Shown here: in pieces, positions 1 through 8,384 of the stretch
Numbering within the stretch: the first letter of the stretch is position 1
Layout of the letters: the number at the start of each line of letters is the position of its first letter
Assembly: GCA_025666215.1 (NCBI GenBank)
Contig: CP102593.1
Coordinates: forward strand, 3,795,001-3,859,000
DNA: 64,000 nucleotides
Direction: 5' to 3'
Source of the DNA: Xanthomonas campestris pv. phormiicola
GTDB lineage: Bacteria > Pseudomonadota > Gammaproteobacteria > Xanthomonadales > Xanthomonadaceae
The notes under the pieces: model-generated
Database searches by the model: none
Seen by the model: the letters and a program-made list of their open reading frames with translations, nothing else
Told to the model about the DNA's origin: nothing
Position numbers and translations under genes: made by a program

Positions 1-1260
1 CATATCCAGCGTCGCCCGCGTGCCCTGCCCGGCATCCGAATCCAGTTGCAGCGACCAGCCGAGGTGTTCGCACAGCCGCGCGATCAGGTCCAGGCCGATG
101 CCGCTGCCCTCGCGGCCGCCGCCGCGGGCCATGCGCATGTAGATGGCGCTGATCTCTTCCGGCGCCATGCCGTGGCCGGGGTCGTCGATGCGCACCACGC
201 CCGGCGCCGGCATCGCGATCTGGATCACGCCCTGGTCGCTGTTCTCGATCGCGTTGCGCAGCAGGTTGCCGATCGCCGCCTGCACGATCGCCAGCGGCGC
301 CAGCACCTCGCACGCCGGCAACGGCGCCAGCACCAGTTGCAGGCGCTTGTCGGCGCACAGGTGGCGATGGTCCTCGACGATGTCCGGCAGCAACTGGTCC
401 AGCCGCACCAGGTCGCTGCCGCGCGCCAGCCGCGCCGGGTCCTTGGCCAGCACCAGCAGCAAGGAAATCAGTTGGCCGACGCCGCTGGCGGTGCGGCGGA
501 TGCGCAGCAGCTGGTTGCGCGCGCTGGGCGGGATGTCGGGCTGCTCCAGCGCCAGTTCGGCGGCGCCGCCGATCACCGCCACCGGCGTGCGCAGTTCATG
601 GCTGGTGCTGTCGATGAAGGCGCGCTCGCGCTCGACGAACAGGTCGTTGCGCAGCAGGTAGTCGTTCAACGCATCGGCGATCACCACCTGTTCGGTGCTG
701 GCGCGCGGATGCACTTCGATGCGCTGGCCCGGCCGGTCCGGACGCAGGCTGCCGATGCGTTGCGCCATGTCGGTGAGCGGCTGCACCACGCGGCCCAGGC
801 CCCAGGCCACCAGCGCGCCGAGCAGCAGCACCGCGATCACGTTGGACAGCAGCATCCACAGCGCCAGGTTCTCCTCGTGCTTCTGCAGCTCGGTGATGTC
901 CAGCGCCAGCGCCAGGCGGCGGCCGTGCACGTCCTGCACCAGCACCACCTTGTCGCGGCCTTCCAGCGGCACGTCGTCGTGCAGGCCCGGCGCCAGCGCC
1001 GCCACAGGCGGCGGCAGCGGCTCGCCGCCTTCGTCGCCGTACAGGCTCACGGTGCGGGTGTCGATCCAGCGGTAGTCCGGATCGGCCGCGCTGCGGGTCA
1101 GGAAATGTTCCAGTTCCGAGCTGAGCAGCGAGCGCCAGGTCAGCTGTTCGGCCTGGTCGTTGACGATGTAGCCATGCACGAACACCGCCAGCGACAGCAG
1201 CGCCGCATAGCCGACCAGCCACAGCGTGATGCGTTGCCGCAGCCCGGCCCTACGCGGCAT
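1..1260 (-). CDS. Sensor histidine kinase, C-terminus cut by window edge
   Basis: Inner-membrane sensor kinase that would phosphorylate the response regulator encoded just upstream. The 420 residues present begin with a transmembrane helix (about residues 12-30), a periplasmic segment of roughly 115 residues, a second helix (about 150-172) and a HAMP-like stretch. The phosphoacceptor box reads SHELRTPVAVIGG with His221, followed by an N-box (AIGNLLRNAIEN), a DPGHGM G-box and a GSGIGLDLI motif close to the edge. The ATG lies inside the 3' end of the regulator gene (11-nt overlap), so the two are translationally coupled. The divergent neighbours are a PAP2 phosphatase and a phosphoethanolamine transferase, which suggests a PmrB/ColS-like role in envelope stress; this is inference. 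At most a few residues seem to be missing. Confidence 0.9.
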   Translation of the reverse strand, partial: MPRRAGLRQRITLWLVGYAALLSLAVFVHGYIVNDQAEQLTWRSLLSSELEHFLTRSAADPDYRWIDTRTVSLYGDEGGEPLPPPVAALAPGLHDDVPLEGRDKVVLVQDVHGRRLALALDITELQKHEENLALWMLLSNVIAVLLLGALVAWGLGRVVQPLTDMAQRIGSLRPDRPGQRIEVHPRASTEQVVIADALNDYLLRNDLFVERERAFIDSTSHELRTPVAVIGGAAELALEQPDIPPSARNQLLRIRRTASGVGQLISLLLVLAKDPARLARGSDLVRLDQLLPDIVEDHRHLCADKRLQLVLAPLPACEVLAPLAIVQAAIGNLLRNAIENSDQGVIQIAMPAPGVVRIDDPGHGMAPEEISAIYMRMARGGGREGSGIGLDLIARLCEHLGWSLQLDSDAGQGTRATLDM

Positions 1261-1951
1261 GCTCTTGCTCGTGCGGGTCCACCACCGCGAGCCGGTAGCC
1301 GATGCGCGGCAGGGTGTGGATCAGCTTGGCCGCGAACGGGCCGTCGACGCTGCGCCGCAGGTCGTAGATGTGCGAGCGCAGCATGTCGCCGTCCGGCGGC
1401 TCGTCGCCCCACAGCGCCTGTTCCAGGCGATCGCGGGTGACCGCGGCCGGGCTGGCCTGCATCAGCACTTCCAGCAGCTTGCGGCAGGCCGGATACAGGT
1501 GCAGCGTGCGGCCGCCGCGGGTCGCCTCCAGCGTCCCCAGGTCCAGCTGCAGGTCGCCCACGCGCAGCAGCTTGCTGCGGCCGCGGCCGTTGGCGCGCAG
1601 CAGCAGCGCCTCCAGCCGCACTTCCAGCTCCGGCAGCGCGAAGGGCTTGGTCAGGTAGTCGTCGGCGCCGGCGCGGAAGCCGGCGATCTTGTCCGGCAGC
1701 TCGTCGCGCGCGGTGAGCATGATCACCGGCACCTCGGCGTGGTGCTGCTCGCGCATCGCGCGCAGCACCTGCGGGCCGTCCAGGCGCGGCAGCATCCAGT
1801 CAAGGATCACCGCGTCGTAGTGCTGGGTGGTGGCCAGGTGCAGGCCGGTCACGCCATCCGGCGCCGCATCCAGGGTATGGCCGCGCACCTCGAAATAGTC
1901 GAACAGGTTCGCCACCAGATTTCGGTTGTCCTCTATGACCAACAGCCGCAT
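1250..1951 (-). CDS. OmpR/PhoB-family response regulator
   Basis: DNA-binding partner of the overlapping kinase, 233 residues. The receiver domain (about 1-115) has the acidic pair in VIEDN near the N-terminus, the phosphoacceptor Asp51 in VILDWMLP, and a conserved Lys in YLTKPF. The C-terminal winged helix (about 130-228) ends with the family-typical IHTLPRIGYRLA. I start at the Met of MRLLVIEDN because the receiver fold begins there; an upstream Met (1966) would add five residues. The 200 bp separating it from the divergent PAP2 gene probably hold both promoters. By analogy with PmrA or ColR it may control the adjacent eptA-like gene, but no clear operator repeat was found. Confidence 0.9.
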   Translation of the reverse strand: MRLLVIEDNRNLVANLFDYFEVRGHTLDAAPDGVTGLHLATTQHYDAVILDWMLPRLDGPQVLRAMREQHHAEVPVIMLTARDELPDKIAGFRAGADDYLTKPFALPELEVRLEALLLRANGRGRSKLLRVGDLQLDLGTLEATRGGRTLHLYPACRKLLEVLMQASPAAVTRDRLEQALWGDEPPDGDMLRSHIYDLRRSVDGPFAAKLIHTLPRIGYRLAVVDPHEQEHAA

Positions 1952-2151
1952 GGCACTCGCTCGCATTCCGGGACGACAGGGGATGGCGCCATGCTAGCGG
2001 ATACGCGTCGGAGCGCGGTCGGAACGCTGCGTCTTGACCGAATCTCGATAGAACCTGCACGCAACCCGAAAACCGCGACGACAACCTGGGCTGAAGCGCC
2101 GCGCCTGCGGCGGCCCCGATCCGACCAGTCTCCGACACGAAGCGCAACACC

Positions 2152-2976
2152 ATGACACTCGCTACCGTCCGCACGTCCAGCACGCCTGTCGCCATGCACA
2201 TGCCCTCCTCCCTGCCCCTGCCTGCCGCCGCTCCCGCCCTGCCCGCGGTGTCGGCCTTCTATCGCTGGCATGGGGGGCTGCCGCTGGCCGTGGCGCTGCT
2301 GGCCAGCACCGTGCTGATGGGCCTGGGCGGGGATTTCTGGTTCGCCGACCTGCTGTACCGCTGGGAAGGCGGCCACTGGGCGCTGAAGAACGCGGCGCTG
2401 ACCCGCAACCTGATCCATCACGACGGCAAGCTGCTCAGCACCGTGGCCTGGGTGGCGACGGCTGGACTGGCGGTCTGGGCCTGGCGCCGCGCCGACGGCC
2501 AGCGCTACCGCCTGCCGCTGCTGTACCTGGCGCTGGCGGTGGCGTTGAGCACCGGCGCGGTGTCGCTGCTGAAGTCGCTGACCCACATGGACTGCCCGTG
2601 GGACCTGAGCCGCTACGGCGGCCACCTGCCCTATATCGGCCTGTTCGAGGCGCGCCCGGCCGGCATGCCGCATGCCGCCTGCTTCCCGGCCGGGCATTCC
2701 AGCGCCGGCTATGCCTGGGTGGCGCTGTACTTCGTCGCGCTGGCACTGAAGCCGGCCTGGCGCTGGCCGGCGCTGGCGGTCGGGCTCGGTGCCGGGCTGC
2801 TGTTCGGCCTCGGCCAGCAATTGCGCGGCGCGCACTTCCTGTCCCACGATCTGTGGACGCTATCCCTGAGTTGGGCGGTGGCCCTGGGTCTGTACCGCGC
2901 CTTGCTGTGGCAACCGCAGGTTTCGGCCCGATCCATGCATGTGTCCTTGCCTGTCTTGAAGGAAAGTCGCGCATGA
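2152..2976 (+). CDS. PAP2-family membrane phosphatase
   Basis: Predicted inner-membrane phosphatase of the PAP2 superfamily (274 residues, about six hydrophobic segments). The three motif regions are recognisable: a lysine motif around SLLKSLTHMDCPW, the FPAGHSSAG version of the PSGH motif with its catalytic His, and RGAHFLSHDLW carrying the second catalytic His and Asp. Members act on undecaprenyl pyrophosphate, phosphatidylglycerophosphate or lipid A phosphates. The coding end overlaps the phosphoethanolamine transferase start in an ATGA arrangement, so both are made from one message. That suggests lipid A, or a carrier lipid handled with it, as substrate (inference). The N-terminal 35 residues are low complexity and the start could be the ATG 14 codons further in. 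Confidence 0.85.
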   Translation: MTLATVRTSSTPVAMHMPSSLPLPAAAPALPAVSAFYRWHGGLPLAVALLASTVLMGLGGDFWFADLLYRWEGGHWALKNAALTRNLIHHDGKLLSTVAWVATAGLAVWAWRRADGQRYRLPLLYLALAVALSTGAVSLLKSLTHMDCPWDLSRYGGHLPYIGLFEARPAGMPHAACFPAGHSSAGYAWVALYFVALALKPAWRWPALAVGLGAGLLFGLGQQLRGAHFLSHDLWTLSLSWAVALGLYRALLWQPQVSARSMHVSLPVLKESRA

Positions 2977-4622
2977 GCATTTCGCTGCCGCATCCCGGCA
3001 CACACTCCAAGATCCGCTGGTGGCGCTACCGCCCGCTGCTGAGCAACGAAACCCTGGCGCTGGCCGCCAGCGCCTTCTTCGCCCTGGTCTGCAACGGCAT
3101 GTTCTGGCGCAGCGCGATGAGCGGCCACCCCGGCGACCTGAAGCTGGGCCTGTCGCTGTTCCTGCTGCTGCTGTCGGTGCACGGGCTGCTGCTGGGCCTG
3201 CTGCTGTGGCGCGGCGTGTCCAAGCCGCTGCTGACCGTGCTGTTGCTCACCACCGCGTTCGCCACGCACTACATGAACAGCTACAGCGTCTACCTGGACG
3301 CGGACATGCTGCGCAACGTGCTGGCCACCGACCACAAGGAATCGCGCGAACTGATGACCCCGGCGCTGATCGCGCCGCTGCTGTTCTACGCCGCACTGCC
3401 GATCCTGGTGCTGTGGCGGCTGCGCCTGCTCCGGCGTCCGCCAGGCAAGGCGCTGGCGATCCGCGCCGGTTTCCTGCTGGCGATGCTGGCGCTGGGCGGC
3501 GTCGGCGCGATGCTGTCGTTCCAGGACCTGTCGGCGATGATGCGCAACCACCGCGAGATCCGCTACCTGGCCACGCCGATCAACTACCTGGTCGCGCTGC
3601 GGCAGAACCTCAAGTCCGCCAGCCCCACCCACAAGGCGCCGAAGCTGCCGCTGGAACACGACGCGATCGCCACCCCGCGCGCGCCCGGCAGCAAGCCGCG
3701 GCTGCTGGTCGTGGTGCTGGGCGAGACCGCACGCGCGCAGAACTGGGGCCTGAACGGCTACGTCCGCCAGACCACGCCGCAACTGGCGCAGCTGGACGTG
3801 ATCAACTTCCCCGACATGCATTCGTGCGGCACCAGCACCGAAGTCTCGGTGCCGTGCATGTTCTCGCCGTTCGGCCGCCACGACTACAACGAAGGCAACA
3901 TCCGCAAGCACCAGTCGCTGCTGCACGTGCTCGAACACGCCGGCATCGCCACGCTGTGGCGCGACAACCAGTCCGGCTGCAAGGGCGTGTGCGACGGCCT
4001 GACGATCCAGCGCCTGGACGACGCCAAGGACCCGCAGCTGTGCAAGGACGGACGCTGCATGGACGAGATCCTGCTGCAGGATCTGGCCACCCAGGTGCGC
4101 GCCAAGCCCGGCGACCGCGTGGTCGTGCTGCACCAGCTCGGCAGCCACGGCCCCAGCTATTTCGAACGCTATCCGGCCAGCTTCCGCCGCTTCACCCCGA
4201 CCTGCGACACCGCCGACCTGGGCAACTGCGAGCGCGACCTGATCGCCAATGCCTACGACAACTCGCTGCTGTACACCGACCACCTGCTGGCGCGCACCGT
4301 GTCCACGCTGGAGGCGATGCCCGACTACGACACCGCGATGATCTACCTGTCCGACCACGGCGAATCGCTGGGCGAAAAGGGCCTGTACCTGCACGGCGTG
4401 CCGTATGCGATCGCGCCGCAGGAGCAGACCCACGTGCCGATGGTGATGTGGTTCTCGCCCGGCTTCGCCAGCGATCGCGGCCTGGATCTGGCCTGCGTGC
4501 GTGCGCGTTCGCGCCAGTACGCCGACCAGGACAACCTGTTCCCGTCGGTGCTGGGCCTGATGCAGGTCAGGACCGGGGTCTACGAACGTTCGCGCGATCT
4601 GTTCGCGCAATGCGCCAGCTAG
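2973..4622 (+). CDS. eptA: Phosphoethanolamine transferase, EptA type
   Basis: Integral membrane enzyme that transfers phosphoethanolamine from phosphatidylethanolamine to lipid A phosphates at the periplasmic face, lowering negative charge and giving cationic-peptide resistance in characterised relatives. The 549 residues match the family length. About five membrane helices fill residues 20-200, followed by an alkaline-phosphatase-fold domain. The nucleophile is Thr252 in LGETARAQNWG, and zinc ligands lie in the SDHGESLGEKGLYLHG block near residue 460. Several periplasmic cysteines (SCGTSTEVSVPCMF, SGCKGVC, TCDTADLGNC) fit the family's disulfides. It is translationally coupled to the PAP2 gene and faces a two-component system, the usual context for regulated lipid A modification. 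The exact acceptor cannot be read from sequence. Confidence 0.92.
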   Translation: MSISLPHPGTHSKIRWWRYRPLLSNETLALAASAFFALVCNGMFWRSAMSGHPGDLKLGLSLFLLLLSVHGLLLGLLLWRGVSKPLLTVLLLTTAFATHYMNSYSVYLDADMLRNVLATDHKESRELMTPALIAPLLFYAALPILVLWRLRLLRRPPGKALAIRAGFLLAMLALGGVGAMLSFQDLSAMMRNHREIRYLATPINYLVALRQNLKSASPTHKAPKLPLEHDAIATPRAPGSKPRLLVVVLGETARAQNWGLNGYVRQTTPQLAQLDVINFPDMHSCGTSTEVSVPCMFSPFGRHDYNEGNIRKHQSLLHVLEHAGIATLWRDNQSGCKGVCDGLTIQRLDDAKDPQLCKDGRCMDEILLQDLATQVRAKPGDRVVVLHQLGSHGPSYFERYPASFRRFTPTCDTADLGNCERDLIANAYDNSLLYTDHLLARTVSTLEAMPDYDTAMIYLSDHGESLGEKGLYLHGVPYAIAPQEQTHVPMVMWFSPGFASDRGLDLACVRARSRQYADQDNLFPSVLGLMQVRTGVYERSRDLFAQCAS

Positions 4623-4629
4623 CGCTGCC

Positions 4630-4650
4630 GGGAATCGGGAATCGGGAATC
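4630..4650. repeat. Triple GGGAATC heptamer repeat
   Basis: Three perfect tandem copies of GGGAATC follow the eptA stop codon by seven bases. Such GGGAATC runs are frequent between genes in Xanthomonas-type genomes. No function can be assigned. Confidence 0.7.
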
Positions 4651-4759
4651 GAAGACCGAGGGCGGATAGAAGTGCGTGCCCTTGCCGCGCGGCAGGCGGC
4701 CCTTGCGGCGGACGGGACGGACCACTAGCCTCGTCGCATTCGTCACCGAAGGATCCGCC

Positions 4760-6733
4760 GTGAACCACCGCCATCTGCTGCTTGCGCTGTGCATCGGCGC
4801 GAGCGTGCTTGCGCTGTCCGCGTGCCGCAAGGAAGCGACCACCCAGACCGGCACCGCGCCGGCGCCGGCCGCGCCCGGCGAGAGCGCCGACCAGTTCGTC
4901 GCCCGCATCAACGAGGAATACCGCGCGCTGCTGCCGGAGCTGACCTCGGCGCAGTGGCTGTCGATCACCTACATCAACGGCGACTCGGAGCGGCTGGTGG
5001 CCAAGGCCAACGAGCGCTGGCTGACCACGCTCAACGGCTGGATCGCGCAGGCCAAGCGCTACGAGGGCAAGCCGATGTCGGCCGACAGCGCGCGTGCGCT
5101 GCAGCTGCTGAAGCTGATGACCGCGATGCCGGCGCCGCGCGATCCGGCCAGGCTGGCCGAACTGGCCCAGCTGACCTCGAAGATGGAAGGCGCCTACGGC
5201 GCGGCGTCCTATTGCACCGGCGAGGGCGATGCGCGCCGTTGCCGGCAGCTGGGCGAACTGGAGGACGTGCTGCGCCGCAGCCGCGACTACGACCAGCAGC
5301 TCGACGCGTGGCAAGGCTGGCACGGCACCGCACAGCCGCTGCGCCAGGACTACCAGCGCTTCGTCGAACTGGTCAACGAAGGCGCGCGCGAGATGGGCTA
5401 TGCCGATACCGGCGCGATGTGGCGCAGCGGCTACGACATGCCGCCGGCGCAGATCGCCGCCGAGACCGACCGGCTGTGGGCCCAGGTCAAGCCGCTGTAC
5501 GAGCAACTGCACTGCTACACCCGCGGCAAGCTCGACGCCGAGTACGGCAAGGACAAGGGCGAGGTCGCCGGCGGGCTGCTGCCGGCGCACCTGCTCGGCA
5601 ACATGTGGCAGCAGGACTGGAGCAACCTGTGGGACCTGCTGCAACCCTACCCCGGCGCCGGCAGCCTGGACATCACCGACACGCTGGAGAAGCAGTACCA
5701 GAGCAACCTCGGCGCGGCGCTGGCGCGGCGCAATGGCGACACTTCGCCGGAGGCGCGGTTCATGGCCCAACGCGACGCGCAGCTGCAGAGCGCCAAGCAG
5801 ATGACCGAGCGCGCGCAGGATTTCTACACCTCCCTGGCGATGCCCAAGCTGCCGGACAGCTACTGGGCGCGCAGCCAGTTCATCAAGCCGCTGGACCGCA
5901 ACGTGGTCTGCCACGCCAGCGCCTGGGACATGGACATGGCCGGCGACGTGCGCACCAAGATGTGCATCAAGCCGAACGAGGAAGACTTCACCACCATCTA
6001 CCACGAACTCGGCCACATCTATTACGACCTGGCCTACAACCCGTTGCCGCCGCTGTTCCAGGGCGGCGCCAACGACGGCTTCCACGAGGCGATCGGCGAC
6101 ACCATCGTGCTGGCGATGACCCCGCAGTACCTGCATTCGATCGGCCTGGTCGAAGCGCCGCAGCTCAGCCGCGAAGCGCTGATCAATGCGCAGATGCGCA
6201 TGGCGCTGAGCAAGGTCGCGTTCCTGCCGTTCGGACTGATGATCGACCGCTGGCGCTGGGGTGTGTTCGACGGCTCGATCGCGCCGGAGCACTACAACCA
6301 GGCCTGGTGGGACCTGAAGGCCAAGTACCAGGGCGTGGCTCCGCCGTCGCCGCGCGGCGAGGAGTTCTTCGACCCAGGCGCCAAGTACCACGTCCCCGGC
6401 AACACCCCGTACACCCGCTATTTCCTGTCGCACATCCTGCAGTTCCAGTTCTACAAGGGCCTGTGCGACGCCGCCGGCTACAAAGGCCCGCTGTACGAGT
6501 GCACCTTCTACGGCAATAAGGAGGCCGGGCAGAAATTCTGGTCGATGCTGCAACGTGGCGGCAGCCAGCCGTGGCAGGCCACGCTGAAGGAACTCACCGG
6601 CAACGACAAGCTCGACGCCGCCCCGCTGCTGGAATACTTCGCGCCGATGCAGGAGTGGCTCAAGCAGCAGAACCAGGGGCAGATGTGCGGCTGGGAAGCG
6701 CCGAAGGCGGTGCAGGCGGCAGTGCCAAAGTAG
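4760..6733 (+). CDS. M2-family peptidyl-dipeptidase lipoprotein (bacterial ACE homologue)
   Basis: Zinc metallopeptidase of the angiotensin-converting-enzyme family, expected to remove C-terminal dipeptides from oligopeptides in the periplasm. I use the GTG at 4760: it sits after an AAGGA-like ribosome site and gives a classical lipoprotein signal ending LSAC, whereas the frame upstream is unrelated arginine-rich sequence. The product is 657 residues, normal for bacterial M2 enzymes. The zinc motif HELGH occupies residues 415-419 and the third ligand, Glu443 in HEAIGD, is 24 residues further on, as in human ACE. The gene is monocistronic between repeats and the toxin locus. The natural substrate is unknown. 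Confidence 0.92.
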   Translation: MNHRHLLLALCIGASVLALSACRKEATTQTGTAPAPAAPGESADQFVARINEEYRALLPELTSAQWLSITYINGDSERLVAKANERWLTTLNGWIAQAKRYEGKPMSADSARALQLLKLMTAMPAPRDPARLAELAQLTSKMEGAYGAASYCTGEGDARRCRQLGELEDVLRRSRDYDQQLDAWQGWHGTAQPLRQDYQRFVELVNEGAREMGYADTGAMWRSGYDMPPAQIAAETDRLWAQVKPLYEQLHCYTRGKLDAEYGKDKGEVAGGLLPAHLLGNMWQQDWSNLWDLLQPYPGAGSLDITDTLEKQYQSNLGAALARRNGDTSPEARFMAQRDAQLQSAKQMTERAQDFYTSLAMPKLPDSYWARSQFIKPLDRNVVCHASAWDMDMAGDVRTKMCIKPNEEDFTTIYHELGHIYYDLAYNPLPPLFQGGANDGFHEAIGDTIVLAMTPQYLHSIGLVEAPQLSREALINAQMRMALSKVAFLPFGLMIDRWRWGVFDGSIAPEHYNQAWWDLKAKYQGVAPPSPRGEEFFDPGAKYHVPGNTPYTRYFLSHILQFQFYKGLCDAAGYKGPLYECTFYGNKEAGQKFWSMLQRGGSQPWQATLKELTGNDKLDAAPLLEYFAPMQEWLKQQNQGQMCGWEAPKAVQAAVPK

Positions 6734-7073
6734 TCACTCCTCGGAAAAGCCTGACATTCAACGATAAGGGCCGCTGATGCGGCCTTATGCGTCATGGGCG
6801 AAGATTAATTACCTCCAATCCTCCTTACCCCCTTTTGCTCAATATAAGCTGCGGAGGTGAAGAACGCCGTTCTCGCCAATCACCTCTACAGAGCTTCAGC
6901 AAATCGAAACCTCAGCCAGTTGACAAAAGGCCAAGCAACAGCTCGCCCAGCGAATTTCCTGACTCATTGCTCGCAGGAGATTCTTTAGCTCACGAATCTC
7001 GATTAAACGACAAACAAGCGAGTGGCGGACCTATGCGTTATGAATTCCGGATAAAACTGGACCTTACCGCACT
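6734..7073. other. Convergent intergenic region with a hairpin
   Basis: No gene is supported in these 340 bases between the M2 peptidase and the immunity gene. A stem-loop at 6764-6788 (ATAAGG, bulged G, CCGC, loop TGAT, then GCGGCCTTAT) could terminate transcription from both sides, although no long T-run follows. From 6800 the composition becomes AT-rich, as in the toxin tip and immunity gene. It may be decayed remains of earlier toxin or immunity cassettes, but no protein similarity can be shown. A 99-codon open frame at 6787-7086 looks accidental. Confidence 0.5.
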
Positions 7074-7454
7074 TCATGGCACATGAACGGACTGGACATC
7101 AAACTCATAGCCGTCAGGTATTTCATAAACACGAACAGACAGCACCAAATCGCTCACACCTTCTTCAAGGGTGTAAAGATCAATCAAAGCATCCCAGTAT
7201 TCACGCATCCATTGACAGACCGAAGTCTGCCACGCCTCCTCCGGCAAGCTCCTTAAATGCGCCCCGTAATTTTCGATATTTCTTGCGATCCTTTGAGCAT
7301 CGCTTGGCGAAAGCCGCCGCGCCTCCCTAATACCTGCGAGTTGAAAATTTTCTTGCTTGAGCGCCTCAACAATCTCCTGAAGCGGGCGCCTCCAGAGCAA
7401 TGGAATCGCCTGTTGATTTTCCTCATCCTTCAAAACCTGAGTTTCTTTGTTCAT
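7074..7454 (-). CDS. Putative immunity protein for the adjacent HNH toxin
   Basis: A 126-residue cytoplasmic protein without signal peptide or membrane segment, rich in Glu and Leu, and lying 3 nt downstream of the RHS-HNH toxin gene on the same strand. Size, position and low GC relative to flanking genes are those of immunity genes in polymorphic toxin loci, which bind and block the cognate toxin domain inside the producing cell. I do not recognise the fold. Near the N-terminus it has LLWRRPLQEIVEALKQ and near the C-terminus VYEIPDGYEFDVQSVHV. The role is inferred from context alone. Confidence 0.65.
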   Translation of the reverse strand: MNKETQVLKDEENQQAIPLLWRRPLQEIVEALKQENFQLAGIREARRLSPSDAQRIARNIENYGAHLRSLPEEAWQTSVCQWMREYWDALIDLYTLEEGVSDLVLSVRVYEIPDGYEFDVQSVHVP

Positions 7455-7457
7455 TGA

Positions 7458-8372
7458 TCAATTTCCCGAATGAAGGTCCTTGTGGCATTGAGTGCAAACT
7501 TCTGCGTGATTCTCAGGCACTGTCCTACCTCCATCTGCATGACGCTTAATGTGATGGCCAGCCGAATTCGACCCATCAATTTTCTTTCCGCATCCATTTG
7601 CGCACTGATGACCCTGTTCAGCGCGCTTAGCTTCACGTTCAGAGTCTGAAAAGAGGCGCTTTGGATCCCGCTCAGACTTGGGAACGGAGCCAGGGCCAGT
7701 AGGAGGAGTTGGCAACTTTCCTGCGGCCGAGTCCGCCTCGGCTGCATTGTCAGCACCATCCGGATCAGGCGAAGCATTACTCGCTTGCGAGACTGGATTC
7801 CCTTGACGATCGCGCCGCACGGGATCCCGTGCGGCGGATCTAATACCCCTATCTGGGCGCCCATCGCCATTTGTGTCTTTTCCGGAAGAAGAGCCCGATG
7901 AGGGCGAATCATCCTGTTCATCCCGGCCATGCGTTCCGGATGAATAAGGCGGAAACGACCTAAGAATACGAGCAAGCGTACTTTGCCTGCCATCTGGGTC
8001 GGTAAACTTATATGGATTGTTATTTCCATATGAATACCTATTAAAATTCCTTAGATCATTTGACTCATAAGCAGTAACAGGATCAACACTCAGCATTACA
8101 CCGATGGCGGGATCGTAATACCGCTGCTGCATATAAGCCAGCCCAGTCGCCGCATCCATGACGTGCCCCGTATAACCAGGCCCATCCGTCAGCGGACGAT
8201 TCAGCAGGCTGCCATACGGCTCGTACTCGCTACGCTCCACCACATTGCCGCTGGCGTCAGTCACCGCGACTGGCGTTCCCAGTGCGTCGGTGTGGTAGTA
8301 GATGACGGTCTGCGCATTTGCAGTCGCCATCAGGAACAGCGACAGCAGCAGAAGGATGATCGTGCGCTTCAT
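7458..8372 (-). CDS. Secreted RHS-core protein with C-terminal HNH nuclease domain
   Basis: A 304-residue polymorphic toxin module with its own Sec signal (hydrophobic residues 3-18, cleavage near ANAQ). Residues 22-128 are the RHS-associated core, from YYHTDALGTPVAVTD through YMQQRYYDPAIG to the terminal FTDPDG. A Ser/Asp/Pro-rich linker (130-235) follows, then an HNH-type nuclease (about 240-304) with a CxxxC pair, GHHIKRHADGG, NHAEVC and CTQCHKDLH, where His273/His274, Asn288/His289, Cys293, Cys296 and His297 are candidate catalytic or zinc residues. A strong ribosome site (GGGGAGAA) precedes the ATG, so this is a real separate gene. Normally this core is the continuous end of the large RHS chain encoded 12 nt upstream. 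GC drops in the linker and nuclease, as expected for an exchangeable tip. Confidence 0.85.
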   Translation of the reverse strand: MKRTIILLLLSLFLMATANAQTVIYYHTDALGTPVAVTDASGNVVERSEYEPYGSLLNRPLTDGPGYTGHVMDAATGLAYMQQRYYDPAIGVMLSVDPVTAYESNDLRNFNRYSYGNNNPYKFTDPDGRQSTLARILRSFPPYSSGTHGRDEQDDSPSSGSSSGKDTNGDGRPDRGIRSAARDPVRRDRQGNPVSQASNASPDPDGADNAAEADSAAGKLPTPPTGPGSVPKSERDPKRLFSDSEREAKRAEQGHQCANGCGKKIDGSNSAGHHIKRHADGGRTVPENHAEVCTQCHKDLHSGN

Positions 8373-8384
8373 GGCATTCTCCCC

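Noticed and set aside
2709..4610. Long antisense open frames opposite eptA and many other high-GC genes (e.g. 17530-20025, 31309-35907, 35917-39393)
   Set aside because: They are Arg/Gly/His/Gln-rich mirror frames produced by GC-rich third positions; the opposite strand encodes clear conserved enzymes.
6787..7086. 99-codon plus-strand frame after the M2 peptidase
   Set aside because: Runs into the immunity gene from the opposite strand, has no ribosome site and no protein-like pattern.
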